Part shown: positions 10,968 to 21,673 of the stretch, one piece after another
Layout of the letters: every line of letters begins with the position of its first letter
Position numbering within the stretch: the first letter of the stretch is position 1
Assembly (NCBI RefSeq): GCF_000376865.1
Contig: NZ_AQXQ01000007.1
Location: forward strand, 1-64,000
DNA length: 64,000 bases
Source: Thioalkalivibrio sp. ALJ7
GTDB lineage: Bacteria; Pseudomonadota; Gammaproteobacteria; Ectothiorhodospirales; Ectothiorhodospiraceae
Direction of reading: 5' to 3'
The notes under the pieces: generated by a model
Told to the model about the DNA's origin: nothing
Seen by the model: the letters and a program-made list of their open reading frames with translations, nothing else
Database searches by the model: none
Translations under genes and position numbers: made by a program

Positions 10968-11447
10968 TCAGGCACCCGCAGGTGCCGCGCAGCGGCGCGT
11001 GAGCACCCAGGCATCTTCGCGACCGCTAGGGAGCGGATAGTAGCGGGGCCGGGTACCGATGTGTTCGAAACCCTCGGAACGGTAGAGCTGCACCGCCGCC
11101 ACGTTCGAAGGCCGCACCTCGAGGAACAGGGCCTCGGCCTCCTGCTGACAAACGTAATCGAACAATCGGCGGACCATGAACCGTCCCAATCCGTTGCCCT
11201 GCCAGCGCGGGTCTACCGTCAGATTCAACAGATGCGCCTCGTCCGCGGCCACGGTCAGGACGCAATGTCCCACCTGGCGCCCGTCCACCTCCAACACCCA
11301 GCAGTCGTAACCGACCCGGATACAGTCCTCGAAAATGCGAGCAGTCCAGGGGTAGTCATAGGCCTCGCGCTCGATCCGCATCACACGCTCGACATCGGTC
11401 GCCTGCATGCGGCGCAATTCTGGCTGCACACGGGGCTCGGCACTCAT
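10968..11447 (-). CDS. rimI: Ribosomal protein bS18-alanine N-acetyltransferase RimI
   Basis: GNAT acetyltransferase of 159 aa that acetylates the N-terminal alanine of ribosomal protein S18. The acetyl-CoA pyrophosphate loop is DPRWQGNGLGRFM near residues 78-90, preceded by the AHLLNLTVDP strand and followed by FLEVRPSNVAAVQLYRSEGF, which is typical of RimI. It lies downstream of a family 4 uracil-DNA glycosylase gene on the same strand with about 100 bp between them; these genes are neighbours in other gammaproteobacteria, often with tsaB. Confidence 0.88.
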   Translation of the reverse strand: MSAEPRVQPELRRMQATDVERVMRIEREAYDYPWTARIFEDCIRVGYDCWVLEVDGRQVGHCVLTVAADEAHLLNLTVDPRWQGNGLGRFMVRRLFDYVCQQEAEALFLEVRPSNVAAVQLYRSEGFEHIGTRPRYYPLPSGREDAWVLTRRCAAPAGA

Positions 11448-11548
11448 GACAATGGGGTCTCCTGTGACAAGGGGGCAATCGCTCGTGGGTCCGGTATTCC
11501 GAGCCTACCGGCGGCCGCGCAGTTCCCAAAACCCTAATACCAGAGGGC

Positions 11549-12262
11549 TTATGTCCGAAGACAGGCCCGGGCGCGCTGAAGGTCCTGCCAGGCCCGCGCC
11601 TTGTCCCCCGGCTTTCGCAGCAGGTAGGCGGGGTGGTAGGTCGCGATCAGTGGAACCCCTTGATAGCGATGTTCACTTCCCCGCAAACGGCCCAGCGGCT
11701 CCCCGGATTCGAGCAACCCCTGCGCCGCGATACGTCCCAACGCCACGATGACCTCTGGCTGGATCAGGTCAATCTGTCGATCCAGGAAGCCACGGCAGGC
11801 ACTCGCCTCCTCCGGTTTCGGGTCGCGATTTCCCGGTGGACGGCACTTCAACACATTGGCGATAAAGACGTCGCGGGTTCGATCCAGCCCCAGTGCCGCC
11901 AGCATATTGTCCAGCAGTTGACCGGCGCGACCGACGAAAGGCTCGCCGCGGCGGTCTTCCTCGGCCCCCGGAGCCTCGCCCACGAACAGCCAGCGGGCAC
12001 CACGATCTCCGACTCCGAATACAGTCTGTGTGCGTTCGCGGGCGAGTTCGGTGCAGGCGGTGCAGGTCCGGACCTGCTCTTGCAGCGCGTCCCAGTCAAG
12101 CAACGCGATCGACGCGCGGGTGTCGTCCGTTGCGGACGCCGCCGCTTCATGCTCCGCCAGCGGGGCTGCCGCGACGTCGGAAACCGCCGGTGCAATTCGC
12201 GAGCGCCACACCGGTATACCCATATCCGCCAGGATACGGCGCTGTCGCACCGACAGTGACAC
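11549..12262 (-). CDS. Family 4 uracil-DNA glycosylase with [4Fe-4S] cluster
   Basis: Removes uracil from DNA as the first step of base-excision repair. The 237-aa protein has a variable N-terminal 60 residues, then [20 protein letters not shown] and the uracil-pocket motif [20 protein letters not shown] near 95-114. Four cysteines at 67, 70, 140 and 156 are spaced as the iron-sulfur ligands of family 4 enzymes. TYHPAYLLR near the end is the second active-site motif. Starts 4 bp after the stop of pssA on the same strand. Confidence 0.9.
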   Translation of the reverse strand: MSLSVRQRRILADMGIPVWRSRIAPAVSDVAAAPLAEHEAAASATDDTRASIALLDWDALQEQVRTCTACTELARERTQTVFGVGDRGARWLFVGEAPGAEEDRRGEPFVGRAGQLLDNMLAALGLDRTRDVFIANVLKCRPPGNRDPKPEEASACRGFLDRQIDLIQPEVIVALGRIAAQGLLESGEPLGRLRGSEHRYQGVPLIATYHPAYLLRKPGDKARAWQDLQRARACLRT

Positions 12263-12266
12263 GCGA

Positions 12267-13100
12267 CTACTCCCCCATGGGCGCGCGACGACGATGACGG
12301 CGCCAGCGCTCCAGTGTCAGCAGCGGGCCAGACAGGGCATAGATCACAAAGCCCGCCAGCAGGACCTTGGGCGGGTCCAGGGCCAGTAGCATCAGGGCCA
12401 CGACCACCCCGACAATCGCCAGGAAGGGCACGCGGTGTTTGAAGTCCATGTCCTTGAAGCTGAAGTAGGTCAAGTTGCTCACCATTGCGGCCCCCGCCAG
12501 CACGGTCACCACCAGGATGCCAACGACATAGGGATCGGCCAGTTCGGCCGGGATGCCCCAGTCCTCCAGCACCCAAACCATTCCTACCAACAACGCCGCA
12601 CTCGCGGGGCTGGGCAATCCCTGGAAGAAACGCTTGTCGGTCACGGCAAGGCGGCTATTGAAACGCGCCAGGCGCAGCGCCGCCGCCGTCGCAAAGAAGA
12701 AGGCGGCCACCCAGCCAAAGTTACCCAGATCGTGCAGCTGCCACAGGTAGACCACCAAGGCCGGGGCCACACCAAAAGACACGAGATCCGAAAGCGAGTC
12801 GTACTGCGCGCCAAACTCGCTCTGGGTATCGGTCATGCGCGCGACACGCCCATCCAGAGTATCCAGCACCATGGCCACAAAGATCGCGATGGACGCAGTG
12901 ATGTACTCACCGTTGATCGCGGAGACGATGGCGAAAAATCCCGAGAACAGCACGCCCGTGGTAAACAGATTGGGCAGCAGGAACACCCCGCGCCGCCGAC
13001 GGCGATGCGGTAACGAATCTTCCCCGAGGGCGTCCTCGCCTTCGGCGGAGTCCGGATCGCGTCCCGTAGCGGCTCGCTGATCTTCGTCGCCTGCATTCAT
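12267..13100 (-). CDS. pssA: CDP-diacylglycerol-serine O-phosphatidyltransferase
   Basis: Membrane enzyme making phosphatidylserine from CDP-diacylglycerol and serine. The 277-aa protein shows the CDP-alcohol phosphatidyltransferase signature D83-G84-x2-A87-R88-x8-G97-x3-D101-x3-D105 ([19 protein letters not shown]) and about seven hydrophobic segments, with an acidic N-terminal extension of about 37 residues. It is the multi-spanning type II enzyme, not the PLD-like E. coli enzyme. Its start overlaps the stop of the upstream decarboxylase-like gene by 4 bp (ATGA), which indicates translational coupling. Confidence 0.93.
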   Translation of the reverse strand: MNAGDEDQRAATGRDPDSAEGEDALGEDSLPHRRRRRGVFLLPNLFTTGVLFSGFFAIVSAINGEYITASIAIFVAMVLDTLDGRVARMTDTQSEFGAQYDSLSDLVSFGVAPALVVYLWQLHDLGNFGWVAAFFFATAAALRLARFNSRLAVTDKRFFQGLPSPASAALLVGMVWVLEDWGIPAELADPYVVGILVVTVLAGAAMVSNLTYFSFKDMDFKHRVPFLAIVGVVVALMLLALDPPKVLLAGFVIYALSGPLLTLERWRRHRRRAPMGE

Positions 13101-13768
13101 TCCAGCACCTCCACGGCACGTTCACTGTCGTTCTGCTGCCCTGCTGGGAGGCCACCCAGCAGGGTAGAACCGGCGAGAACATCCTGCCCTGGCTCCACCA
13201 TCACCTGCGAACCAGCCGGCAACCATATCTCGAAGGTACCACCAAAGCCGGCGAACCCCATGCGCTTGCCGCGTCCCAGCCGGTTGCCGGGTACGTTGCT
13301 CTGCATACGAATCATGCGCGGCCAGTGATCCACACTGAGAGCCAGGCTCAACCGGGTTCCCTCGTCCGTCTCCAGCGAATAGGCCAGGCGCCCCTCCAAC
13401 TGGACATCCGGCGGCTCGGCCGTCTCCTTCCCGGGCCAGACCCGTTCACGGATTTCGCCCTCTTGCGGGGAATGAATGTTGTACTCGCCCAACCGCCGCT
13501 GACGTAACCGGATACATACCGCTGGCTTGCGGGTGAACGGATCACGGGCTTCGGTCACCGACTCGATGGCGCCGTCGGCCGGGGCAATCACGCCCAAAGC
13601 CGGGGCTGGGGCCTTGCGCCGAAGATCACGGAAAACACCCATCAGGGCCACGGTGAGGATCACCATAAACAGCCCCAGCTCGGCCTCGCCCACCAACAGG
13701 GTAATCACCGCCATCCAGGCAGAGACAATGACGAAAACACGGCCTTCGGGGGCGAGCGGAAACAGCAT
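13097..13768 (-). CDS. Phosphatidylserine-decarboxylase-like protein lacking the self-cleavage serine
   Basis: A 223-aa membrane protein from the ATG at 13768 (a TTG at 13798 would add 10 residues). Two hydrophobic segments occupy residues 11-46, followed by a domain resembling the short phosphatidylserine decarboxylases, with APADGAIESV near 62 and GRGKRMGFAGFGGTFEIWLP at 165-184. Active members read FGS at the last position, where Gly-Ser cleavage creates the pyruvoyl cofactor; here it is FGGT. The enzyme should therefore be unable to form its cofactor. The overlap with pssA suggests a role in phosphatidylserine synthesis, perhaps as a scaffold or regulator. A sequence error is possible but two adjacent codons read clearly as glycine. 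Confidence 0.7.
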   Translation of the reverse strand: MLFPLAPEGRVFVIVSAWMAVITLLVGEAELGLFMVILTVALMGVFRDLRRKAPAPALGVIAPADGAIESVTEARDPFTRKPAVCIRLRQRRLGEYNIHSPQEGEIRERVWPGKETAEPPDVQLEGRLAYSLETDEGTRLSLALSVDHWPRMIRMQSNVPGNRLGRGKRMGFAGFGGTFEIWLPAGSQVMVEPGQDVLAGSTLLGGLPAGQQNDSERAVEVLE

Positions 13769-13829
13769 TGGGCACTCGGGAGGGATACGCCCCCGCAACG
13801 GGCCGAGTGGCCCGCCACGGGGAGACGAA

Positions 13830-15446
<1,617 letters not shown>

Positions 15447-17165
15447 TTAGACCAGGATCATCTCGTTCTGGCCAGCACCGGCCGGGATCATCGGATAGAC
15501 GTTCTCGGACTGATCGGTAATGAAGTCCAGGAACACCAGGCGCTCCTTCTGCGCCAGGGCCTCCTTGATCGCGCCCTCGACATCGCCGGGCTGGGTGATC
15601 TGGATGCCGACGTGACCGTAGGCCTCGGCCAGCTTCACGAAGTCCGGTAGCGCGTCCATGTAGGACATCGCATAGCGGCCCTGGTAGAAGAACTCCTGCC
15701 ACTGCCGGACCATGCCCAGATAGCGGTTGTTCAAATTCAGGATCTTCAACGGCAACTGGTACTGGAAGCAGGTGGACAGCTCCTGGATACACATCTGGAT
15801 ACTAGCCTCGCCGGTAATGCAGCCGACGGTCGCATCCGGATGCGCGAACTGCACACCCATCGCAAACGGCAGGCCCACACCCATCGTCCCCAGTCCACCG
15901 GAGTTGATCCAACGGTTCGGCTTGTCGAAACGGTAAAACTGCGCCGCCCACATCTGGTGCTGACCGACATCCGAGGTCACGAAGGCATCGCCCTGGGTCA
16001 GTTCCCAGAACTTCTGCACCACGTACTGCGGCTTGATCAGCTCGGAGGTCTGGTCGTACTTCAGGCAGTCCTGCGCCTGCCATTCCTCGATCTGTTTCCA
16101 CCAGGTCGCCAAGGCCTCGGCATCCGGCTTGCCGCCGTTCTCGTTCAGGCCCTTGATCAGCTCGCGCAGCACCGGCTCCACCTCACCGACAATCGGCACA
16201 TCCACCTTCACGTTCTTGGAGATGGAAGACGGGTCGACGTCCACGTGGACAATCTTTGCGTGCGGACAAAACTTCTCGATATTGCCGGTCACGCGGTCAT
16301 CGAAGCGCGCGCCGATCGCGATCAGTACGTCGGCGTGGTGCATGGCCATGTTGGCCTCGTAGGTACCGTGCATACCGAGCATGCCGAGGTACTGCTTGTC
16401 CGACGCCGGGTAGCCACCCAGCCCCATCAGGGTGTTGGTAATCGGATAGCCCAGCTGCCGGGTGAACTCGGTTAGCGCCTCGGAGCCGCGCCCCAGGATC
16501 ACGCCACCACCGGTGTAGATCATCGGCTGCTTGGCCGACAGGATCAGCTCAACCGCCCTGCGAATTTGGCCGGTGTGCCCCTTCGAGGTCGGATTGTAGG
16601 AGCGCATGTGAATGCTTTCCGGATACTCGAACTCGCAGGTATCCGCGGTCACATCCTTCGGGATATCCACGACCACCGGACCGGGACGGCCGGTGGTCGC
16701 CACGTAAAACGCCTTCTTGATGGTGGCCGCCAGGTCCTTCACGTCCTTGACCAGGAAGTTGTGCTTCACGCAGGGACGGGTGATCCCCACGGTATCCACC
16801 TCCTGGAACGCATCGTTGCCGATCAGACTGGTCGGCACCTGGCCGGTAAAGACCACCAGCGGCACGGAATCCATATAGGCGTCGGCAATGCCGGTAATCG
16901 CGTTGGTCGCACCGGGGCCCGAGGTCACCAGCGCGACACCCGGCTTGTCCGAGGACTTGGCATAACCCTCGGCCGCGTGCACCGCACCCTGCTCATGGCG
17001 GACCAGCACGTGCGCGACCTTGTCCTGTCGGTACAGCGCATCGTAGATGTGCAGTACGGCGCCGCCGGGATACCCGAATACGACCTCGACGCCCTCGGCC
17101 TGCAGGCTGCGGCAGAAGATTTCGGCGCCGGTGATGGCGGTGAACGAACTTGAGGATTCGGACAT
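15447..17165 (-). CDS. ilvB: Acetolactate synthase catalytic subunit
   Basis: ThDP- and FAD-dependent enzyme condensing pyruvate with pyruvate or 2-oxobutyrate at the entry of branched-chain amino acid synthesis. The 572-aa protein shows the N-terminal ThDP pyrimidine domain with catalytic glutamate in HEQGAVHAAEGYA, the central FAD domain, and the C-terminal ThDP-binding motif (GEASIQMCIQELSTCFQYQLPLKILNLNN). The second residue of the usual GDG motif reads GEA, a common variant. First gene of an ilvB-ilvH-ilvC operon. The symbol ilvI is equally valid. Confidence 0.96.
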   Translation of the reverse strand: MSESSSSFTAITGAEIFCRSLQAEGVEVVFGYPGGAVLHIYDALYRQDKVAHVLVRHEQGAVHAAEGYAKSSDKPGVALVTSGPGATNAITGIADAYMDSVPLVVFTGQVPTSLIGNDAFQEVDTVGITRPCVKHNFLVKDVKDLAATIKKAFYVATTGRPGPVVVDIPKDVTADTCEFEYPESIHMRSYNPTSKGHTGQIRRAVELILSAKQPMIYTGGGVILGRGSEALTEFTRQLGYPITNTLMGLGGYPASDKQYLGMLGMHGTYEANMAMHHADVLIAIGARFDDRVTGNIEKFCPHAKIVHVDVDPSSISKNVKVDVPIVGEVEPVLRELIKGLNENGGKPDAEALATWWKQIEEWQAQDCLKYDQTSELIKPQYVVQKFWELTQGDAFVTSDVGQHQMWAAQFYRFDKPNRWINSGGLGTMGVGLPFAMGVQFAHPDATVGCITGEASIQMCIQELSTCFQYQLPLKILNLNNRYLGMVRQWQEFFYQGRYAMSYMDALPDFVKLAEAYGHVGIQITQPGDVEGAIKEALAQKERLVFLDFITDQSENVYPMIPAGAGQNEMILV

Positions 17166-17563
17166 GGTGGTCGACTTCCTTAACCAGGGGCTTGTGCGCG
17201 ATCGTCAGGCGATCACACACCACAAATCAAAATAGCCCACCATCCTAATATGAAATCGCCCCCATTTCACGCCGTAAAGCGGATGGGCACGCGGCAGACG
17301 TCGCGAGGAGCCAGCGATTTAGCCACCTGCCAACGGAGCTGGCCAAGCCCGCCGGCCCGCCGGTCCCGCGAGATTGCCACGGCCCCTGGCGGGGCCTCGC
17401 GATGACGGGGTTGCGAGCACCGTCATCGCAAAGAGCGCAGCGACGTGGCGATCTCCGCGGGCGGCTTCAGCGCCGGCCGGAACAGACGTCGGGGTTCCGC
17501 CCGGAGATTGCCAGAGTCCCTGCGGGGCTTCGCAATGACGGTGCAGCGGGGCAACCCCAAGGT
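17166..17563. repeat. Intergenic region with a CCGTCATCGC-ended palindromic repeat
   Basis: About 400 bp between ilvB and the MutS2-like gene. The part at 17420-17541 is bounded by CCGTCATCGCAAAG and the inverse CTTCGCAATGACGG, the same repeat family as at 8119-8232. A second partial unit ends with CCTCGCGATGACGG at 17396-17409. The stretch nearest ilvB (17166-17290) should hold its promoter. A short frame there (MVCDRLTIAHKPLVKEV) is not rich enough in Leu, Val or Ile to be called a leader peptide. Confidence 0.6.
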
Positions 17564-19153
17564 TCAGCTGCGGTCGGCGTCGGCCCCGGCCTGAGCAGTG
17601 GGCAGCTCGGAGAAGTGCTCGCGCGCCCGCTCGACCAGCGCCGGCGGCAGACCGTTTTTCTCGGCGATGGTGAGACCGAAGGAGACACCAGGCTCACCAA
17701 CCAGCAGCCGATAGGTCGGCGACAGCGTGTCGGCATCAAACTGCATCGATGCATTCACGATCCCTGCGTGCTGCGCCGCGTAGTCCTTCAGCGGCGCGAG
17801 GTGGGTATTCACAATCCCGCGAGTACCGCGACTGCGCAGCTCGTCCAGCATCGCCATCGCCAGGGCCGCGCCCTCGTCCGGATCGGTACCCGTACCCAGT
17901 TCGTCCAGCAGGATCAGCGTCTCGGCCCCGGCATGGTCGAGGATGCGCTTCAGGACCTCGACATGCCCGGCAAAGGTGGACAAGTGATGGAACAGGCTCT
18001 GGTTGTCCCCCACGTCCACCATCACGCGATCAAAACGCCCAATGCGGCAATCCTGCTCGGCCGGGATATGCAGTCCGCACCATGCCATCGTTACCAACAG
18101 CCCCAAGGTCTTCAGCGCGACCGTCTTGCCACCGGTGTTCGGGCCGGTGATCAGCAACAGCGGCTGATCCTCGTCCAGGCGGATCGACAGCGGTACCGGC
18201 TGCGGCCCATTGCCTTCGGCAAACTGCAACAACAGCAGCGGGTGGTAGGCCTCGATCAGCTCCACCCCTGCGCTGTCCTCCAGCACCGGGGCATGGGCGT
18301 TCATCTGCGCCGAGAGCTGGGCGGCCGCCGAGGCCAGGTCAATCCAGGTCAGCGCGGTCAGCATGAGCTCGAGAGGGTCGCCGAACGAGCGCACGCTATC
18401 GGTGAGCTCGCGCAACAGCCGCTGCTGCTCGGTATTGATCTGGCTATTGACGGTATCCAGTTGGTTATTCAGCGGAACCGCCTCAATGGGTTCCACGATC
18501 TGATCACGCCCGCCCATCGCCGAGCCCCGGCGTACGCCTTTGACCGCATTGGCCATCTCGCCACGCAGCACCATGACCGCCCGCTCCTGGTGCCACTGGA
18601 CCTTCAGGGCGTCCTCGCCCTTCTGTGCCACATCGGAGGCCGCCAAGCGCTTCTTGACCACCGTCGCGACCTCCTCGCGCAGACGCCCACGCTCGCCGAA
18701 GGCCTCCACCAGCGACGGGCTGGCGTCCTCGCGCAGGGACCCCCCGGGATTCAGACAAGCGGCCAGGCGCTCTTCCAGCGCCTCGGGCGGGTAAAGCTTT
18801 TTCAGGTCCGCCGGATAGATCTCCGGCGTGTCCGCCAGCTGATCCGCCAGCTCGCGGGCCTGACGCATGATCGTCTGCAGGTTATGCAGGGCCTGAACCG
18901 GCAGCGCCGCCCCCGGGTTAGCGGCCTGACGCAGCGCCGCGCGCACATCCGGCAGCTGCCCAAGGCGCGGCAGCGTCCCTGCGTCCAGGCGTTGGCGCGC
19001 GACCGTCACCGCTTTCTGCAGCGCCTGGGCCGCACCCAGGTTCGGCGCTGGCTCCAGCCCGCGCGCCGCATCGGCGCCGTAGGGCGTGGCCGTCAGGCGC
19101 TCCAGCAGGCGCTGGATCGCGGGGAATTCGAGGGCCTTCAGATCAACCTGCAT
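17564..19153 (-). CDS. MutS2-like ATPase lacking the Smr nuclease domain
   Basis: A 529-aa protein from the ATG at 19153 (MQVDLKALEFPAIQRLLERL, the typical MutS2 opening). It has the MutS core and clamp helices, then the ABC-type ATPase with Walker A GPNTGGKT near residue 337, TFAGHVEVLKRIL, Walker B LILLDELGTGTDPDEGAAL and the NTHLAPLKDYA motif. Bacterial MutS2 is usually about 780 aa with a KOW segment and C-terminal Smr endonuclease. Both are absent here and the frame ends shortly after EKNGLPPALVERAREHF. A role in collided-ribosome or recombination processing without the nuclease is an inference. Confidence 0.85.
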   Translation of the reverse strand: MQVDLKALEFPAIQRLLERLTATPYGADAARGLEPAPNLGAAQALQKAVTVARQRLDAGTLPRLGQLPDVRAALRQAANPGAALPVQALHNLQTIMRQARELADQLADTPEIYPADLKKLYPPEALEERLAACLNPGGSLREDASPSLVEAFGERGRLREEVATVVKKRLAASDVAQKGEDALKVQWHQERAVMVLRGEMANAVKGVRRGSAMGGRDQIVEPIEAVPLNNQLDTVNSQINTEQQRLLRELTDSVRSFGDPLELMLTALTWIDLASAAAQLSAQMNAHAPVLEDSAGVELIEAYHPLLLLQFAEGNGPQPVPLSIRLDEDQPLLLITGPNTGGKTVALKTLGLLVTMAWCGLHIPAEQDCRIGRFDRVMVDVGDNQSLFHHLSTFAGHVEVLKRILDHAGAETLILLDELGTGTDPDEGAALAMAMLDELRSRGTRGIVNTHLAPLKDYAAQHAGIVNASMQFDADTLSPTYRLLVGEPGVSFGLTIAEKNGLPPALVERAREHFSELPTAQAGADADRS

Positions 19154-19205
19154 CGCATTGCATACCCTTGTGCATGAAATCTTCACCCTGGCTTGGGCTT
19201 CGGGG

Positions 19206-19292
19206 CCTTTGTGGGAGCGTGCTTGCACGCGAAGCCCCTGCCAAAGTCGGACCCGGGCAGGGGCTTCGCCGGCAAGCCGGCTCCCACAAAGG
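19206..19292. repeat. REP-type inverted repeat
   Basis: CCTTTGTGGGAGC followed by GCTTGC and GCGAAGCCCCTGCC is mirrored by GGCAGGGGCTTCGCC, GGCAAGC and GGCTCCCACAAAGG. The two halves form a REP-like palindromic doublet of about 87 bp. It lies between the aldo/keto reductase stop (19295) and the start of the MutS2-like gene, where it may end or stabilise the reductase transcript. Confidence 0.8.
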
Positions 19293-19294
19293 CG

Positions 19295-20464
19295 TCAGTC
19301 CTCCTCGGCCTTCTTGAACATGCCGAGGAAGGCCTTCTTGTCCAGCATCGGCTCGCGCATTACCGCCAGCATGTCGTCCAGGTGCTCCGGCGTGCTCATA
19401 CCCACCAGCGAGGTGCCCAACCCCGGAGTGGACCGGTTGAACTGCATGGCGCGCTGCGCCGGATTGGGCAAATGCGCCAGTTGCTGATCGACCACCTCAA
19501 CCGACTGCTGTGCCAGATGGCCCTTGAGCATGGAGTGCGACGCGAACATGAACACCTCTAGTTGGTGCGCGGCCTGCAATGGGCTCGCCACGTTGCCCTG
19601 CCCAGTCGCGGTGTTGAAACGGGTAAAGCCCTCCAGCATCACTTGGTTGAATGGCAGCATCCCCACTTTGAAGTGATGCCGGGCGTGGTCGTCACCCGTA
19701 ACCGTCTGCGCAGCACGCTCGGCCAGCCCCTGCATGGAGGTGAGTGACTGGAACACCGCGGCATCCGTCTCCTCACGAAAGCCCTCGAAGGTGGAAATCC
19801 CGTACGCGCGGATCTTCTTCTCCTGCGCCGCCCGCTCCAGCATCTCGAAGACCGGCTCCAGCTTACGATTGGTCGGCTCCTTGCCAATCTCGTGGATGTG
19901 CACCTCGGGCTGGTCGATGATGAAGGCATCCAGCGTCTCCACCCCCATCAGCGAGCGCGATAGCTCCATCTGGTAGTGGATATATTCCGGGGTCAGCAGG
20001 TGCGCGCCCTTGGCTAAGTCGTCCTTCGTGCCCATGCCCTGGGATTCGATCTCACGCTGAAACCAAGCTTCCATGTCCTCCGGCGGCCCACCGCGCAGGG
20101 TCAGAAACCCGCCCTTGGAGATCAGGAACATCGCCTCGCGCGGCACCCCGGCCTCCAACGCGGTACGCACACCCGCCCCAACCGCCGCCAGCGAACGGCC
20201 ATAGCGATAGTGAGCACCGGTATCGATCACGTTGATGCCCTCGGTCAGACCTCGGGCAACGATCGCGGAGATCTGCGCATCCACCTCCGCGTTGGCAGCG
20301 CCACCGAAGGTGCCTATACCGAGGCTGGACAGGCGCATCTTCGCGCGCGAGAACTCGCTGTAATGCCCTTCGGCGGCCTTGCCTTCGGACACAAACTGCT
20401 CCGCATAGCGGCGCGTGGCTTTCGCATTGGCGTAGCCAGGGATCAGTTTCTGGACGGCGTCCAT
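19295..20464 (-). CDS. Aldo/keto reductase family protein
   Basis: A 389-aa cytoplasmic protein with an aldo/keto reductase barrel. The opening strand LSSLGIGTFGG, INVIDTGAHYRYGRSLAAVG (with the catalytic Asp and Tyr) and FLISKGGF (catalytic Lys) are visible near residues 45-125. Later LDAFIIDQPEVH replaces the usual VDLYQIHRPD segment, so the catalytic His position is altered or shifted. It is longer than typical family members (about 330 aa), with an N-terminal extension of 40 residues. Substrate unknown. Upstream is a non-coding gap of about 300 bp. Confidence 0.8.
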   Translation of the reverse strand: MDAVQKLIPGYANAKATRRYAEQFVSEGKAAEGHYSEFSRAKMRLSSLGIGTFGGAANAEVDAQISAIVARGLTEGINVIDTGAHYRYGRSLAAVGAGVRTALEAGVPREAMFLISKGGFLTLRGGPPEDMEAWFQREIESQGMGTKDDLAKGAHLLTPEYIHYQMELSRSLMGVETLDAFIIDQPEVHIHEIGKEPTNRKLEPVFEMLERAAQEKKIRAYGISTFEGFREETDAAVFQSLTSMQGLAERAAQTVTGDDHARHHFKVGMLPFNQVMLEGFTRFNTATGQGNVASPLQAAHQLEVFMFASHSMLKGHLAQQSVEVVDQQLAHLPNPAQRAMQFNRSTPGLGTSLVGMSTPEHLDDMLAVMREPMLDKKAFLGMFKKAEED

Positions 20465-20763
20465 GAAGCTCCTCGATCGTTTGCGGATCCTGAAATCGCG
20501 CCCTACCGGGATTGGCCACGCCAGCGCTTGGTATCACGCGGCCCGGCTCCAGCGGTCGAGCACAGGGAGACGAATCCTACTGCAGCGACAAGGATTTGCG
20601 AAAACCCGTAACAAGAGCATCGACTCGCGGGAGCCAGAATCGATAACCGGCATGACGTTTTCCCCATGAGGCCCCGAGCACCCCCGGCGAAGCCGGTTTG
20701 CCAAACCGGAGCACTCGATCTAAATAACACTAGTGAGACCCCATAAAGACAGGAGGGCTTCTC

Positions 20764-21261
20764 ATGAAACTGCTACGACTAATTGTACCCACTGCCCTAC
20801 TAGCGCTATCCGCCGGGCCCATCCAGGCCAGCGAGGGCACCTTCTCCACCCCTACCCTGATCCCGGAGATCGCCGTCAAGGCGGTGGAAGCCGCGATGGA
20901 GGCGTGCCGCGATCGCGATACACAAGTCGCCGTCGCGGTTGTGGATCGCCACGGGGTCTCTCAGGCCTTCAAACGGGATCGCTTCGCGGGCGCTCATACG
21001 GTGGACACCGCGATCAGCAAGGCCTACACCGCCGTCAGCTTCCGCACCGACACGCTCGAGCTGCGCGAAATGACCATGCCCGGCGAACTGGGCTACGGCA
21101 TCCAGCACCTGCCCGGTGTCACGATCCTGGGCGGTGGCGTGCAAATCACTGCGGATGGACGCATCGTGGGTGGTATTGGTGTCTCCGGTGCACCCAGTGG
21201 CGAAGTCGACCACGAATGCGCAGCCGCAGGCATCGACGCCATCCAGGACGACTTGCTCTAG
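20764..21261 (+). CDS. Secreted GlcG/HbpS-family (DUF336) protein
   Basis: A 165-aa exported protein with a signal peptide ending near IQA22. The mature part matches the GlcG/HbpS (DUF336) fold, with VKAVEAAMEACRDRDTQVAVAVVDRHGVSQAFKRD at the start, AISKAYTAVSFRTDTLEL in the middle and GVTILGGGVQITADGRIVGGIGVSGAPSGEVDHECA at the end. Members bind haem or cobalamin or accompany oxidation operons. No partner is adjacent. AGGAGGG lies upstream of the ATG. The stop codon TAG is built from a TA and the first base of the MITE-like element that follows. Confidence 0.82.
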   Translation: MKLLRLIVPTALLALSAGPIQASEGTFSTPTLIPEIAVKAVEAAMEACRDRDTQVAVAVVDRHGVSQAFKRDRFAGAHTVDTAISKAYTAVSFRTDTLELREMTMPGELGYGIQHLPGVTILGGGVQITADGRIVGGIGVSGAPSGEVDHECAAAGIDAIQDDLL

Positions 21262-21557
21262 GGAGACGCTGATTTAATTGCACGTCCGCGCTCGAGTCGC
21301 TTTTGCGTGCGAACAAGGCGCGGTGACTGCCGTGCAGTCATTCTGCACAAGGGAACCGCAACGCTGTTCCCGCGCCCGTTTTTGATAACAACGGGCGGCC
21401 GAGCCCCTGCTTTCAATGGCTTGTGGGGTTAGTGCCCCCTGTTCCCCGATCCTGCGTTGCGCCGCTTGCGGGTAGAACCACTACCCGCTGCACGACGCGC
21501 CTTGTCTCGGAAAACAGGGGGCGCCAACGCGGACGTGCAATTAAATCAGCGTCTCCC
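21261..21557. mobile_element. MITE-like element with 31-bp terminal inverted repeats
   Basis: AGGGAGACGCTGATTTAATTG and the following CACGTCCGCG (21260-21290) are repeated exactly as the inverse at 21528-21558, giving 31-bp perfect arms around 237 bp without a convincing gene. TA flanks both sides (21259-21260 and 21558-21559), consistent with a TA target duplication as made by IS630/Tc1-type transposases. No transposase is present, so it would move only with help from a related full-length element. The inner sequence holds weaker palindromes. Confidence 0.75.
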
Positions 21558-21572
21558 TATTCCCTGCCCGTC

Positions 21573-21608
21573 GATAGGACCATACCCCTTGCGGGGGATG
21601 GTCCTATC
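21573..21608. terminator. Strong hairpin between convergent genes
   Basis: GATAGGACCAT and ATGGTCCTATC pair exactly, extended by CCCC/GGGG around a TTGC-like loop. It lies between the MITE and the end of the histone-deacetylase-like gene and could end transcription from either side. It probably was the terminator of the HbpS-like gene before the MITE inserted between them. Confidence 0.55.
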
Positions 21609-21673
21609 CAAGAACCAACAGACCGAAGCGTGTTCCAATCGCGCCACCCTGTGCAACTGGGCACCACCAGAGC

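Noticed and set aside
16993-17223. Possible leader peptide upstream of ilvB (MVCDRLTIAHKPLVKEV)
   Set aside because: Too few Leu, Val and Ile codons in a row and no terminator/antiterminator pair that I can see.
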